Shown here piece after piece: positions 1-8,992 of a stretch of DNA of 64,000 nucleotides. The first letter of the stretch is position 1. Each line of letters begins with the position of its first letter. The notes below the pieces were generated by a model that saw only the letters and a program-made list of their open reading frames with translations, ran no database searches and was not told where the DNA came from. The DNA lies in the NCBI GenBank assembly GCA_964494385.1, contig CAZBSE010000003.1, positions 28,850-92,849 on the forward strand, written 5' to 3'. The position numbers were made by a program, and so were the translations under genes. The stretch comes from CAZBSE01 sp964494385. Lineage in GTDB: Bacteria; Actinomycetota; Humimicrobiia; Humimicrobiales; Humimicrobiaceae.

Positions 1-519
1 CTTAAAATCCTGCCCTCTTCCATACAGCTTGCCGGTGCGGAAGTAGAACTGGTTGCCAGCTTAAAGAGGGAGTTCAAGTTAAAAGAAGCGGTAGATAAAA
101 TCAAAAAGGATTATGATTTTATCCTGATTGACTGCCCGCCGGCTCTGGGACTTTTGACCATTAATGCTCTAACTGCAGCAAGAGAGGTCATTATTCCCAT
201 ACAATGTGAATATTATGCCCTGGAGGGTCTGGGCCAGCTTTTAAATACCATAAACCTGGTTAAAAAAAATCTTAATAATAAATTAAAGATAAAGGGAGCC
301 ATAATGACTATGTACGATCCAAGGATAAAACTGGCCGAGCAGGTAATCGAGGAAGTCAAAAATTATTTTTCGGAAAAGGTTTACAGGACAGTCATTCCCA
401 GAAATGTGAGGCTAAGCGAGGCACCAAGTTATGGCAAACCTATAGTAGAATATGACCCTAATTGCAAGGGCGCAGAGGCCTATAGCAATTTTACGAAGGA
501 AGTGATAAAAAATGGTTAG
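1..519 (+). CDS. parA: ParA/Soj chromosome-partitioning ATPase, 5' end cut off by the window edge
   Basis: The reading frame is open from base 1 to the stop at 517-519 and gives about 172 residues, so roughly the first 80 residues, including the Walker A P-loop, lie outside the window. What remains shows the Walker B stretch (ILIDCPPALGLLTINAL) and the C-terminal ParA signature ending in NVRLSEAPSYGKPI. ParA-type ATPases move ParB-bound origin regions or load SMC. The stop overlaps the parB start by 8 bases, so the two are translationally coupled. The first in-frame ATG at 154 is internal and is not the true start. Confidence 0.93.
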   Translation, partial: LKILPSSIQLAGAEVELVASLKREFKLKEAVDKIKKDYDFILIDCPPALGLLTINALTAAREVIIPIQCEYYALEGLGQLLNTINLVKKNLNNKLKIKGAIMTMYDPRIKLAEQVIEEVKNYFSEKVYRTVIPRNVRLSEAPSYGKPIVEYDPNCKGAEAYSNFTKEVIKNG

Positions 520-1369
520 GAGGGGATTAGGCAGAGGTCTTAATGCATTGATTCCAAGCATAGATAAATCCTCTGAAGGTGAATCAAATACAATAGTTGA
601 ATTATCATTGGATAGAATTGTTCCAAATAAAAACCAGCCCAGGAATATATTCAATGATGATTCATTAAATGAACTGGCTGAATCAATCAAGAAATTCGGG
701 ATCATCCAGCCTATTGTGGTAAGAAGATTGAGCGGGGGAGATAAATATGAAATCATCACCGGAGAGAGAAGATACAGAGCTGTTAAAAAAATCGGTATCA
801 ATACCATTCCCTCAATAATAGCCAGAGATATTGACGATAGAACTTCTCTGGAAATGGCTCTGATAGAAAACTTGCAAAGGGATGACTTAAAACCAATGGA
901 AAAAGCTTATACATTTAAGCAGCTTATAGATGAATTTAAAATTACTCATGACCAGCTTTCAAAAAGAATTGGTAAGAGCAGGGCAACAATAACTAATTTC
1001 CTGAGGTTGCTTTCTCTTCCTGCAGAAATCCAAAAGTTAATAGATGAAGGAAAATTAAGCGAAGGTCATGCAAGATCATTACTTCCCATAGAAGAAAGCG
1101 AGAGAGTAAAAATTGCTAATCTTATTGTTAAAGAAGGCTTAAGCGTAAGGGATGTGGAGAGAATAGCAAGCAGAAAAAATGAGCGCAGCAGGGAGATAAA
1201 AATTAGAAAAGTGGAGCAGCTGAGCAAGCTCCCGGAAATATCCAGGAGAATGACCGAGTATCTAAATGTTCCTGTAAAAATAACTATGGGGAGAAAAAAA
1301 GGAAAGATAATAATAGAGTTTGGCTCTATAAAGGGCTTAGAAAGAGTCGTGGATAAAATATTTGGTTAG
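512..1369 (+). CDS. parB: ParB/Spo0J chromosome-partitioning protein
   Basis: The 285-residue product is normal for chromosomal ParB. It begins with the ParB-typical RRGLGRGLNALIP leader. The N-terminal ParB/sulfiredoxin-like domain follows, with the conserved NQPR segment near residue 42 and the CTP-binding GERRYRA motif near residue 85. Next comes a helix-turn-helix region (KRIGKSRATITNFLRLL, about 150-165) that binds parS, then a C-terminal dimerisation region. It overlaps parA upstream and lipA downstream by 8 bases each. No convincing parS site was found in this window. Confidence 0.94.
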   Translation: MVRRGLGRGLNALIPSIDKSSEGESNTIVELSLDRIVPNKNQPRNIFNDDSLNELAESIKKFGIIQPIVVRRLSGGDKYEIITGERRYRAVKKIGINTIPSIIARDIDDRTSLEMALIENLQRDDLKPMEKAYTFKQLIDEFKITHDQLSKRIGKSRATITNFLRLLSLPAEIQKLIDEGKLSEGHARSLLPIEESERVKIANLIVKEGLSVRDVERIASRKNERSREIKIRKVEQLSKLPEISRRMTEYLNVPVKITMGRKKGKIIIEFGSIKGLERVVDKIFG

Positions 1370-2249
1370 AAAACCTGATTGGCTTAAGAAAAGAATAAAT
1401 CTGAATAATTTAAATATCAGCAGGGTAAGAAACCTCATTTGCAGCCTACAACTTAATACTGTTTGCCAGAGTGCAAAGTGTCCCAATATTTTAGAATGTT
1501 TCAGTAAAAAAACGGCAACTTTTATGCTGATGGGCGATGTCTGTACCAGAAATTGCGGTTTCTGCGGAATAAAAACGGGAGTACCGAAAGCTCCAGACCA
1601 GGAGGAACCTTACAGAGTGGCAAGGGCAGTAAGAGAAGCGGAGTTGAAATATGTGGTTATCACTTCGGTGACCAGAGATGACCTAAGCGACGGCGGTAGC
1701 TCACATTTTGCAAAAACTGTAATTGAGATAAGAAAACTTAATCCCGGTATAAGAATAGAATGTTTGATCCCTGATTTTAAAGGGGATATCAGGAATCTGG
1801 AAGTACTTGTGAAGCAGCATCCTGATGTGTTAAGTCATAATATGGAAACAGTTAAAAGAAATTACGCTAAAGCCAGGAAAGAAGCAGATTATAAGGTATC
1901 ACTTAATATACTGAAATCAGCAAAATCGATAAAAACTTATATTTATACTAAATCCGGATTTATGCTGGGCCTTGGAGAAACCAGAAAGGAAATAATACAA
2001 CTGCTTTCAGATTTAAAAAAGGCGGGCTGTGATATTGTGACTATGGGTCAGTACCTCAAGCCTTCCGGATCAAATCTTTCGGTAGAAAAATATTACAGAC
2101 CGGAAGAATTTGAGGATTTAAAAAAACTGGCGGAAAGTTTTAATTTTAAAGCGGTGATGAGCGGTGTATTTGTGAGGTCTTCTTATGGTGCAGAAGCTAT
2201 AATGAAAAAAATTTTGGAAGAAAAAGAAGTATGCAACCAATTAAAATAA
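1362..2249 (+). CDS. lipA: lipoyl synthase (radical SAM)
   Basis: Lipoyl synthase inserts two sulfurs into protein-bound octanoyl groups. The 295-residue product carries the auxiliary-cluster motif CQSAKCPNILEC near residue 35, the radical SAM motif CTRNCGFC near residue 61, and the family GDVCTRNC context. The start is a TTG overlapping the parB stop by 8 bases, with no strong ribosome binding site, so translation probably depends on coupling to parB. No lipB or lplA lies next to it, so the octanoyl transferase or lipoate ligase must be encoded elsewhere. Confidence 0.92.
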   Translation: MVRKPDWLKKRINLNNLNISRVRNLICSLQLNTVCQSAKCPNILECFSKKTATFMLMGDVCTRNCGFCGIKTGVPKAPDQEEPYRVARAVREAELKYVVITSVTRDDLSDGGSSHFAKTVIEIRKLNPGIRIECLIPDFKGDIRNLEVLVKQHPDVLSHNMETVKRNYAKARKEADYKVSLNILKSAKSIKTYIYTKSGFMLGLGETRKEIIQLLSDLKKAGCDIVTMGQYLKPSGSNLSVEKYYRPEEFEDLKKLAESFNFKAVMSGVFVRSSYGAEAIMKKILEEKEVCNQLK

Positions 2250-2295
2250 AGCTAAACCGGATTGTTACATTAATATCCCGGAAGGTAGTGGATAA

Positions 2296-2682
2296 GTGAA
2301 AGGCGTATATTGCCTGCTTATAAACTGCAGGAAGCAACAATCAATAAGAATAGGTAATCTTGGGATTATTAATTTTAGGAAAGGCTTTTACTTATATGTG
2401 GGTTCGGCTCAAAATAGTATAGAAGGAAGGGTATCAAGACATCTGAGAAGTAAAAAAAGGAAATTTTGGCACATAGATTATTTTTTATCGAATAAGTATG
2501 TAAATATTGACCATGTTTACTGTATTGCAGCCAAAAAAAAGATGGAGTGTAATATTGCAAAAAAAGTGAGAGCTGCAGCGCAGCCCGTAATGAAGTTTGG
2601 ATCTTCGGACTGCAGGTGCGGGAGCCATCTCTTTTTTGTTAATAATCAGGAACGGAATTTGACCGATTTTTTATTTGTTTGA
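2296..2682 (+). CDS. DUF123 (GIY-YIG-like) domain protein
   Basis: The 128-residue product matches the DUF123 family. It has the KGVYCLLI opening strand, the GFYLYVGSAQN segment, RVSRHLR, the KFWHIDYFL motif and the C-terminal FGSSDCRCGSHLF stretch. In other organisms this domain is often fused to endonuclease III and is assumed to act on nucleic acid. Here it stands alone. A GTG start at 2296 is preceded by GGAAGG about ten bases upstream. The exact role is unknown. Confidence 0.8.
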   Translation: MKGVYCLLINCRKQQSIRIGNLGIINFRKGFYLYVGSAQNSIEGRVSRHLRSKKRKFWHIDYFLSNKYVNIDHVYCIAAKKKMECNIAKKVRAAAQPVMKFGSSDCRCGSHLFFVNNQERNLTDFLFV

Positions 2683-2690
2683 TATATGGT
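2659..2690 (+). promoter_or_regulatory. possible promoter for the SPFH gene
   Basis: TTGACC at 2659-2664 is followed after 18 bases by TATATG (2683-2688). The site overlaps the end of the DUF123 gene and lies about 65 bases ahead of the SPFH start. The -10 element is imperfect. Confidence 0.35.
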
Positions 2691-2750
2691 AGTATATTTT
2701 GAAAATTTATCTGGAAAAAAATTATAAATGTTTAATATGGAGGTGGAGGT

Positions 2751-3662
2751 ATGAAAATGAAATTTATCCCCAGGATAATTATAGGAGTGGTCATATTTAT
2801 TGTAGTACTGCTGCTGCTTCTAAACAGTTTTGTTATAGTCCAAGCCGGAAATATAAGGGTGCTTACCCAGTTCGGGAGGACAATGGGAGTTACTTTTGGT
2901 CCCGGAATACATATAAAAATACCGTTCATACAGAATACAGTTAATTATTCAACCAGGCAGGTAACTTATGAGACAAGTGATTTTCCGGAAACCAGCCAGT
3001 CCAGTTTCCCTGACTATGTAGTGGATACGACTTCTTCGGACGGACAGCAGATAACGCTAAAATACACTATAAGGTTTTCCATAGACGGCAAACAGGCTGA
3101 ATGGATATTGAATAATATAGGGACCATGGATAACCTGGTGGAAAAAGTGGTTAAAACTGAAGCCAGGTCTCTTTCAAGAAATATTCCTAAAAAATATACC
3201 GCCGCCCAGCTTTATTCCGAACAGGTATTTGATGTTCAGGAAGAAATAGGAAGTGCTTTAAAACCGATATTTGAGAAAAATGGGATAATACTGGATGAGT
3301 TTTTACTAAGAAAAATAGACTTTACTGAAGAATATTTTAATATACTGGAAGAGAAACAAATTGCAGAGGAAAAGATTGTGGTAGAGCAGAATATCCTTGA
3401 GCAGGAAAAAATTAAGAAGGAACAGGTAATAATACAGGCCGAGGCAGAAGCAAGGCAGATTGAAATTAAGGGCGAAGCTCTTAAGGAATATCCTCAGATA
3501 ATACAGCTTGAGTTTATACAGAAATTGTCACCCAATATCTCCTGGGGAATTTTACCTGAGGAAGGAATTATTCCAATTATCGATTTGAGCAATCTGCAGG
3601 GACAGCTGGAAGATTCTTACCAGTATATACCGCAAGAAGGGACACAGGAGGAGAGCGAATAA
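2751..3662 (+). CDS. SPFH/Band 7 (prohibitin-like) membrane protein
   Basis: The 303-residue product has one N-terminal membrane segment (about residues 7-28). It is followed by an SPFH/Band 7 domain starting at VIVQAGNIRVLTQFGR and including FGPGIHIKIPFI. A Glu/Lys/Gln-rich coiled coil spans about residues 195-245 (QAEAEARQIEIKGEA). The C-terminus is acidic and cytoplasmic. Such proteins form oligomeric membrane scaffolds often tied to protease or stress functions. The start has a strong GGAGG ribosome binding site. It is transcribed alone and ends at a hairpin terminator. It is distinct from the slipin at 53 kb. Confidence 0.85.
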   Translation: MKMKFIPRIIIGVVIFIVVLLLLLNSFVIVQAGNIRVLTQFGRTMGVTFGPGIHIKIPFIQNTVNYSTRQVTYETSDFPETSQSSFPDYVVDTTSSDGQQITLKYTIRFSIDGKQAEWILNNIGTMDNLVEKVVKTEARSLSRNIPKKYTAAQLYSEQVFDVQEEIGSALKPIFEKNGIILDEFLLRKIDFTEEYFNILEEKQIAEEKIVVEQNILEQEKIKKEQVIIQAEAEARQIEIKGEALKEYPQIIQLEFIQKLSPNISWGILPEEGIIPIIDLSNLQGQLEDSYQYIPQEGTQEESE

Positions 3663-3730
3663 TTTTAAATACTTAAAATAAAATTTTAATTCAAGCGAAT
3701 ACTATATAATTTATTATAGATAATATAAAA

Positions 3731-3770
3731 TACAGGCTGCTGGAACAAGCAGCCTGTATATTTAATACTA
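3731..3770 (+). terminator. hairpin terminator after the SPFH gene
   Basis: A perfect 11-bp inverted repeat (TACAGGCTGCT at 3731-3741, AGCAGCCTGTA at 3748-3758) encloses a 6-base loop and is followed by a T-rich stretch (TATTTAAT). It lies between the SPFH gene and the HAD phosphatase gene. Confidence 0.75.
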
Positions 3771-3794
3771 TGCCATTTTAGCAAGGAAATATAA

Positions 3795-4583
3795 TTGATA
3801 AGATTAATTGCCATTGATTTAGACGGGACACTGTTAAACTCAAAATCCAGCATAAGCATCAGGAACAAAGAAGCTATCGAAAAATGTTTAAAAAGAGGAA
3901 TAAAAGTTATCTTATCCACAGGGAAGACTATTTTTTCAGTAGGGAAGCTAATCAGAGAACTTCACCTGACTGATCCGCAAATAGCAGCAGGAGGAGCTGC
4001 TATCATAGACAGGGAATTAAATTTGCTTTTAACGTTAAAAGTTCCCCAGGCATCATATATTGGGGTTGTAAAAATGGCCCGGGTTTGGGGAAGGGGCCAT
4101 GCCGTACAAACCACAGATGGCGTACTTTATTATGATAGGGAACACCCCCTTTTTAAATATTTGACAGCAGCCGATGAACCCTTAAAAAAAGTAAGAGACC
4201 TGACATCCAGCCATATTGCTGAAAATTCACTTATTCTTACACTGACTATTGATTGTAATGACAGTTTTAATGAATATCTAAAGTCCAATATCGGAAATGA
4301 CATAAAGGTAAGGAGGGGCGGGCCCTATTTTTTAAATGTTTTAAATAAGGAGGCAGGAAAAGTCTTTGGAATTAAAAAAATATTGGAAATAACGGGAATA
4401 AAGCAAAGCCAGGTCCTGGCAATAGGCGACAGTGAGAATGATCTGGGAGTTATAAAATTTGCCGGTACTGGTGTTGCCATGGAAAATTCTCCGCAGGCAG
4501 TAAAAAGAGCTGCCGATTATGTGGTAAGTAAAAATGATAAAGACGGAGTAGCCGAAGCAATATATAAATATTTAGATCTCTAA
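3795..4583 (+). CDS. Cof-type HAD-superfamily hydrolase
   Basis: The 262-residue product is a Cof/HAD-IIB phosphatase. Motif I is DLDGTLL at residues 8-14. Motif II is STGKT, near residue 41. Motif III is the conserved Lys in NKEAGK. Motif IV is GDSENDLGVIKFAG near residue 212. Members dephosphorylate sugar phosphates, FMN or related compounds; the substrate cannot be read from sequence. The start is a TTG preceded by AAGGAA, and the next in-frame methionine would cut off motif I. Confidence 0.88.
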   Translation: MIRLIAIDLDGTLLNSKSSISIRNKEAIEKCLKRGIKVILSTGKTIFSVGKLIRELHLTDPQIAAGGAAIIDRELNLLLTLKVPQASYIGVVKMARVWGRGHAVQTTDGVLYYDREHPLFKYLTAADEPLKKVRDLTSSHIAENSLILTLTIDCNDSFNEYLKSNIGNDIKVRRGGPYFLNVLNKEAGKVFGIKKILEITGIKQSQVLAIGDSENDLGVIKFAGTGVAMENSPQAVKRAADYVVSKNDKDGVAEAIYKYLDL

Positions 4584-4951
4584 AAAATAACTTAAAATTC
4601 TCAGGTGAAAATTTAAATGATCGATTATAAAAAATTATAGCCTATAATTTTAAACCTGATGTAATGTTAAAATATTATTAAAATGAGCCATCGTAAGGGC
4701 ACTTCAGGAAAATAATGTTGTTGTATGGTATAATTTTTTAAGTATGTAAATAATTGTAATTATTTAATCTACATGGTAGCAGCGATGTTTTTTCCTCATA
4801 ATTAATATAAATTTTGTTACTAATGGATTATGATCAAAATTTTATGATTATTAACGGAAGCTGCCGCCGGAAGTATTAATATCTTTTATTATCGATACAA
4901 AGATTGCAAAAAAGCTTAATATATTTTAAAAGGTAAGAGAAAAATTAAAAA
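4584..4951 (+). other. 368-bp intergenic region ahead of the VIT-type transporter gene
   Basis: No convincing gene is present; the small ATG frames here lack ribosome binding sites. The region holds a 21-base palindrome (listed separately) and a TATAAT at 4729-4734 without a clear -35 partner. The rest is simple AT-rich sequence. The VIT gene's ribosome binding region (AAAAGGTAAGAG) lies about 20 bases ahead of its ATG. Confidence 0.6.
4631..4651. promoter_or_regulatory. 21-base perfect palindrome, possible metalloregulator operator
   Basis: Ten bases (AAAATTATAG) are repeated in inverted orientation around a single central C. The middle seven bases are TAGCCTA, the centre of DtxR/IdeR-type iron and manganese boxes (family knowledge). 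The outer arms are AT-rich and do not match the IdeR consensus. It lies about 300 bases upstream of a VIT/CCC1-family iron/manganese transporter gene. The link is an inference. Confidence 0.35.
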
Positions 4952-5557
4952 ATGAGCGATGTTAGAAAGAAATTTTCAGATTATATTGAAAGAATTAAAA
5001 CATATAATAAAATTGCGGGAATCAATAAGATTGTAAGAAGATATTTTGCCATAAATGGCTTTGATGGGGTGATTACCAGCATAGGTGTTCTTGTAGGGAA
5101 CTATATTATAAGAGCCACGGAATATACAAATGTGATAATAGCCGGAGGCGCCATATGTATTTCTCTTGGTGTTTCCGGAGTCTGGAGTGCTTATAATAGT
5201 GAAACTGCTGAAAGAAAAAAGGAGCTGAAAGATTTGGAAGAATCAACCCTTTATAATCTGGATAAGACAATAATATCAGATGCTCAGAAATTTTCTACAA
5301 AAGTGCTTGCTATGGTAAACGGAGTATCACCGGTGGTAACGGCATTTATTCCTTTGGTACCTTTCATTTTCGGGAAATATATACCCATAAATATCTGCTA
5401 TTACAGTGGTTTTGCTCTGGCATTTTTAATATTATTTGGAATAGGCATGTTTCTGGGGAAAATATCCCGGAGTAATCTTATAATCAGCGGCGCAAAGATG
5501 CTTATCGCAGGTATTTTCTGTATTATTTTAAGCCTGCTGTTAAAATTAATTGGATAG
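4952..5557 (+). CDS. VIT1/CCC1-family (DUF125) transporter-like membrane protein
   Basis: The 201-residue product has five predicted membrane segments. The FAINGFDGVITSIGVLVG stretch near residue 31 corresponds to the first helix of the VIT1/CCC1 family, which moves iron or manganese. Between helices 2 and 3 lies a charged loop (SETAERKKELKDLEE), where eukaryotic VIT1 has its metal-binding domain. It is monocistronic and ends at a bidirectional terminator. The substrate is inferred from the family only. Confidence 0.75.
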   Translation: MSDVRKKFSDYIERIKTYNKIAGINKIVRRYFAINGFDGVITSIGVLVGNYIIRATEYTNVIIAGGAICISLGVSGVWSAYNSETAERKKELKDLEESTLYNLDKTIISDAQKFSTKVLAMVNGVSPVVTAFIPLVPFIFGKYIPINICYYSGFALAFLILFGIGMFLGKISRSNLIISGAKMLIAGIFCIILSLLLKLIG

Positions 5558-5630
5558 TTTAAGGCAATTTAAGAATAAATCAGAAATGCCGCCACCGTGC
5601 TAAACTCAGCTAAAATTCAGTTAAATTAGA

Positions 5631-5670
5631 AATAAGACCTTAACTTTAATCAGTCAAGGTCTTATTTTTT
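5631..5670. terminator. bidirectional terminator between the VIT gene and glnA
   Basis: An 11-bp perfect inverted repeat (AATAAGACCTT at 5631-5641, AAGGTCTTATT at 5656-5666) with a 14-base loop is followed by a T run on the plus strand. On the minus strand an AT-rich stretch follows. It sits between the convergent VIT-like gene and glnA. Confidence 0.75.
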
Positions 5671-5700
5671 ATATGTCCGGTTTTATTAAAAATTTAGATG

Positions 5701-7038
5701 TTATAGTATTGAAAGATAAGAATCCAGCTCATACTTGGAAACGTGGGTTCTGTACCTGTCCCATTCAATTTTTTTATTTTCTATAAATTTATTGAATATA
5801 TGATCCCCAAGAGTTTCCCTTACTAACTTACTGCCTTCCATGAACTTTAATGCTTCAAGTAAATTGTCGGGAAGAGTATCTATGCCTGCTTCTTCTCTTC
5901 TCCCGGCATCCATCTCAAAGATGTTTTCTTCTATAGGTTCGGTAAGTTTGTATTTATTTTTTATACCTTCCAGACCGGACGCCAGCATTACGCTAAAGGC
6001 AAGGTAGGGATTGCAGGCAGGGTCAGGACATCTGAATTCTATTCTGGTCGATGTTTCCTTTCCAGGCTTATACATTGGTACCCTTACAAGGGTGGACCTG
6101 TTTCTCCTGGCCCAGGATATATAAACCGGAGCCTCATATCCGGGTACCAGCCTCTTATAAGAGTTAACCCATTGATTGGTTATAGCTACTATTTCTTTGC
6201 AATGCTTGAGTGTTCCGGCAATATAACTCTTACCTATATCAGACAGGTGATATTTATCACTTGCATTATAAAATGCGTTTTTATCTCCTTTGAAAAGAGA
6301 TTGGTGGGTGTGCATGCCGCTTCCGTTCTCCCCGAATAAAGGCTTGGGCATAAAAGTGGCATAAACGCCATTTCTGGTGGCAACTTCTTTTACTATGATC
6401 CTGTAGGTCATGGCATTATCCGCCATAGTCAGGGCATCGGTATACCTTAAATCTATTTCATGCTGCGAAGGAGCCACCTCATGGTGAGAATATTCCACGC
6501 CGATTCCCATCGACTCTAGGTATAGCACAGTAGTTCTCCTCAGCTCACTGGCTACATCCAGAGTAGTCAGGTCAAAATACCCGCCTTTATCCAGTATTTC
6601 AGGATTGCCCTCATCACTTTTAAAGTAAAAGAACTCCAGCTCCGGCCCAACGTAAAAAGTATATCCCATATCTTTTACTTTTTTTAGCATTCTCTTGAGC
6701 ACCCACCGCGGATCACCTTTAAAATTTGAGCCATCCGGTTCAAGTATATCGCAGAACATCCTGGCAACACCGTTTTCCTTATGGCTCCAGGGAAGTATCT
6801 GGAAAGTGCTGGGATCAGGCATAGCGATAACATCGCTTTCTTCTATTCTTGAAAATCCTTCGATAGAAGACCCATCAAACCCCATACCTTCCGATAATGC
6901 ACCTTCAAGTTCTTCTACGGTAATGGCAAAACTTTTTAAAAAACCCTGAACATCCGTAAACCAGAATCTTATAAATTTTATGTTATTGTCATGGGCCTTT
7001 TTTAATACATATTCTTTCATTTCATCGTTTTTTCCCAT
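5701..7038 (-). CDS. glnA: glutamine synthetase, type I (alpha-like)
   Basis: The 445-residue enzyme makes glutamine from glutamate, ammonia and ATP. Visible motifs are the DGSSIEGF loop (about 55-62), GPELEFFYF (metal site), GSGMHTHQSLF (ATP/glutamate site) and the Arg-rich RVPMYKPGKETSTRIEFRCPDP region. The length and C-terminus match GSI-alpha. The extra beta-type insertion and the adenylylation Tyr segment are absent, so control by covalent AMP addition is unlikely. It is separated from glnB by 178 bases containing its own promoter and 11-bp repeats. Regulation is therefore likely transcriptional and by feedback. Confidence 0.95.
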   Translation of the reverse strand: MGKNDEMKEYVLKKAHDNNIKFIRFWFTDVQGFLKSFAITVEELEGALSEGMGFDGSSIEGFSRIEESDVIAMPDPSTFQILPWSHKENGVARMFCDILEPDGSNFKGDPRWVLKRMLKKVKDMGYTFYVGPELEFFYFKSDEGNPEILDKGGYFDLTTLDVASELRRTTVLYLESMGIGVEYSHHEVAPSQHEIDLRYTDALTMADNAMTYRIIVKEVATRNGVYATFMPKPLFGENGSGMHTHQSLFKGDKNAFYNASDKYHLSDIGKSYIAGTLKHCKEIVAITNQWVNSYKRLVPGYEAPVYISWARRNRSTLVRVPMYKPGKETSTRIEFRCPDPACNPYLAFSVMLASGLEGIKNKYKLTEPIEENIFEMDAGRREEAGIDTLPDNLLEALKFMEGSKLVRETLGDHIFNKFIENKKIEWDRYRTHVSKYELDSYLSIL

Positions 7039-7132
7039 ACCATCACTTCCTTTAATCTTTTATTAAATATTATACTTATGTTCTGTTTCAGGTCTTTTTT
7101 TGGCGTTTAAGCAAATTCATAGATTGGAGAAT

Positions 7133-7192
7133 ATTATAACTTAATTTTTAGAAAAATTTATATAAAATATGTTAAATCTATGTTAAATATTT
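7133..7192 (-). promoter_or_regulatory. glnA promoter with tandem 11-bp GTTAAAT repeats (GlnR-like box)
   Basis: On the minus strand TATAAT (plus 7133-7138) is a clear -10 with no good -35. GTTAAAT occurs on the plus strand at 7171 and again at 7182, exactly 11 bp apart. That places the repeats around -45 to -66 relative to the predicted start, the usual site for an OmpR-family activator. Similar repeats precede amtB. Actinomycete GlnR boxes are built from GTnAC and GnAAC half-sites at 11-bp spacing, which these resemble. Confidence 0.55.
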
Positions 7193-7217
7193 CTCCAACC
7201 TCCTATTTAAAGCGGGT

Positions 7218-7559
7218 CTAGCCAATAGCTTCCTTTCCCTCTTCCCCGGTTCTGATCCTAATACATTTGGGAAGGTCCAGAACAAATATCTTACCGTCTC
7301 CAATATTACCGCTGTAGGCACCCTTTTTGATTGCCTCAATTGTCGGTTCAACAAAATCCTCGTTTACCGCTATTTCCAGTCTTAATTTTTTAATGAGATT
7401 GACTTCGTGTATAACCCCCCTGTAAGTTTCAGTATAACCCTTTTGCTGGCCGCAGCCAAGAACGTTGGTTATGGTCATCTTGTATATTTCATTATCAAAT
7501 AATTCCTTTTTTACATCGGGCAGCTTATGCGGCTGAATCATGGCAATAATTAATTTCAT
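7218..7559 (-). CDS. glnB: nitrogen regulatory protein P-II (GlnB/GlnK type)
   Basis: The 113-residue signal protein senses 2-oxoglutarate and ATP/ADP and, paired with amtB, usually blocks the ammonium channel. The family elements are the T-loop (residues 37-55, [12 protein letters not shown]), the B-loop near residue 83 ([12 protein letters not shown]) and the C-terminal RTGEEG. The uridylylated Tyr51 of enteric proteins is His here, although Tyr46 is kept. It follows amtB by 38 bases in the same operon and has a good ribosome binding site (AAAGGAGG). Confidence 0.93.
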   Translation of the reverse strand: MKLIIAMIQPHKLPDVKKELFDNEIYKMTITNVLGCGQQKGYTETYRGVIHEVNLIKKLRLEIAVNEDFVEPTIEAIKKGAYSGNIGDGKIFVLDLPKCIRIRTGEEGKEAIG

Positions 7560-7597
7560 TTTTACATCCTCCTTTGCTATGGTGGATTGATAATATT

Positions 7598-8857
7598 TTA
7601 ATCGTTTTGAAATATTTGAAACCCGCTGTATGCTTCCATACCATGCTCTTCAATATCAAGCCCCTTTAGCTCTGTTTCCCTGGACACCCTGAGCCCCGTG
7701 GTCTTTTTAATCACAAAGAATAGCAGAAGCATCGTTCCGAAAGTCCAGGCAAATACACTAATTGTTCCTATAAACTGAGTAAGAAGCAGCTTACCCCCAC
7801 CGCCGAAAAACAGTCCATTTACTCCTTCAAATCCTGCAAGACTTGCATATTCCGACTGTGCAAAGAGGCCTACGAATAAAGTTCCGAAAAGGCCGCATAC
7901 ACCATGGACGGAGATTGCTCCTACCGGATCGTCCACTTTAAATTTCTTATCAAGAACATCTATTGCTATGCTTACAATTATTCCGCATAGTACCCCTATA
8001 ATCATAGCGCTTATCGGGGATACTACCGCGCACCCTGCTGTAATTCCAACCAGTCCTGCCAGTGCACCGTTTAAGGTCATGGAAGCATCAGGCTTTTTAT
8101 ATCTTATCCAGGAAAAGAACATAGCTGCTAATGCTGCCGCTGCAGCAGAAAGGGTAGTAGTCACGGTTATTGTGGATATAGCTGGACTTGTACCCGAAAG
8201 CGTACTGCCTGGATTAAACCCGTACCATCCAAACCATAAAATAAATACACCGAGTGCGGCAAGAGGTATATTATGACCGGTAATGGCATTTGAGGTTCCA
8301 TCCTTATTGTATTTTCCGAGTCTTGGTCCCAATATAATGGTACCGGCAAGACCGGCCCATCCTCCGACTGAATGAACCACGGTGGAGCCGGCAAAATCAA
8401 TCATACCCATATTTGCAAGCCATCCGCCTCCCCATATCCAGTGACCAACCACCGGATATATCAATGCGGTAATGAATACAGAGTAAATAAGATAGTTTTT
8501 GAATTTGATCCTTTCAGAAACAGCTCCCGAAACAATAGTAGCTGCAGTGGCGGCAAATACCGCCTGGAAAATCCAGAAGGCGAAGCTGGAGGTATCTGAC
8601 TGGCCCAGTATTTGAACAATAAAATTATCGGTTCCGATAAATCCGCCTGCATCGCTTCCGAACATCAGTCCATAACCAACCAGAAAAAATACAACGCAGC
8701 CGATACAAACATCCACCAGATTCTTCATAAGTATATTTACTGCATTCTTGGCTCTGGTGAAACCGGTTTCCACCATGGCAAAACCGGGCTGCATGAAAAA
8801 TACCAGAAATGCAGCAATCAGTGTCCATACGGTGTTCAGACTAATTGAAACATCCAT
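7598..8857 (-). CDS. amtB: ammonium transporter
   Basis: The 419-residue membrane channel has about eleven helices. Family signatures include [19 protein letters not shown] at the N-terminus, the [12 protein letters not shown] segment (ammonium site and His pair region) and the second pore His in [12 protein letters not shown]. It conducts ammonia/ammonium and is usually gated by the co-encoded P-II protein. It is the first gene of an amtB-glnB operon and is preceded by tandem 11-bp repeats that suggest nitrogen control. Confidence 0.95.
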   Translation of the reverse strand: MDVSISLNTVWTLIAAFLVFFMQPGFAMVETGFTRAKNAVNILMKNLVDVCIGCVVFFLVGYGLMFGSDAGGFIGTDNFIVQILGQSDTSSFAFWIFQAVFAATAATIVSGAVSERIKFKNYLIYSVFITALIYPVVGHWIWGGGWLANMGMIDFAGSTVVHSVGGWAGLAGTIILGPRLGKYNKDGTSNAITGHNIPLAALGVFILWFGWYGFNPGSTLSGTSPAISTITVTTTLSAAAAALAAMFFSWIRYKKPDASMTLNGALAGLVGITAGCAVVSPISAMIIGVLCGIIVSIAIDVLDKKFKVDDPVGAISVHGVCGLFGTLFVGLFAQSEYASLAGFEGVNGLFFGGGGKLLLTQFIGTISVFAWTFGTMLLLFFVIKKTTGLRVSRETELKGLDIEEHGMEAYSGFQIFQND

Positions 8858-8878
8858 TTTTTACCTGCCTTTGCTATA

Positions 8879-8953
8879 TTTATAATTGGGTGTATTTTAC
8901 AGCATAAATTTTACTGTCAGGTTACATTTTTGTTAAAAGTATGTTAAATATCT
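8879..8953 (-). promoter_or_regulatory. amtB-glnB promoter with three 11-bp-spaced GTTA repeats
   Basis: GTTA occurs on the plus strand at 8921 (GTTAC), 8932 (GTTAA) and 8943 (GTTAAATAT), each exactly 11 bp apart. On the minus strand TATAAA (plus 8879-8884) is a plausible -10. The repeats then lie at about -49 to -81. The first two half-sites resemble an actinomycete GlnR box, and the third is nearly the same as the glnA repeats. Binding by the neighbouring orphan regulator is an inference. Confidence 0.55.
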
Positions 8954-8992
8954 CAGGGAGGGGGAGGGGGTGCATTAAAAGTTAATATCCGG

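Noticed and set aside
8956..8970. G-rich stretch as a G-quadruplex
   Set aside because: Only three close G runs are present; the fourth (9001) is about 30 bases away, so evidence is weak.
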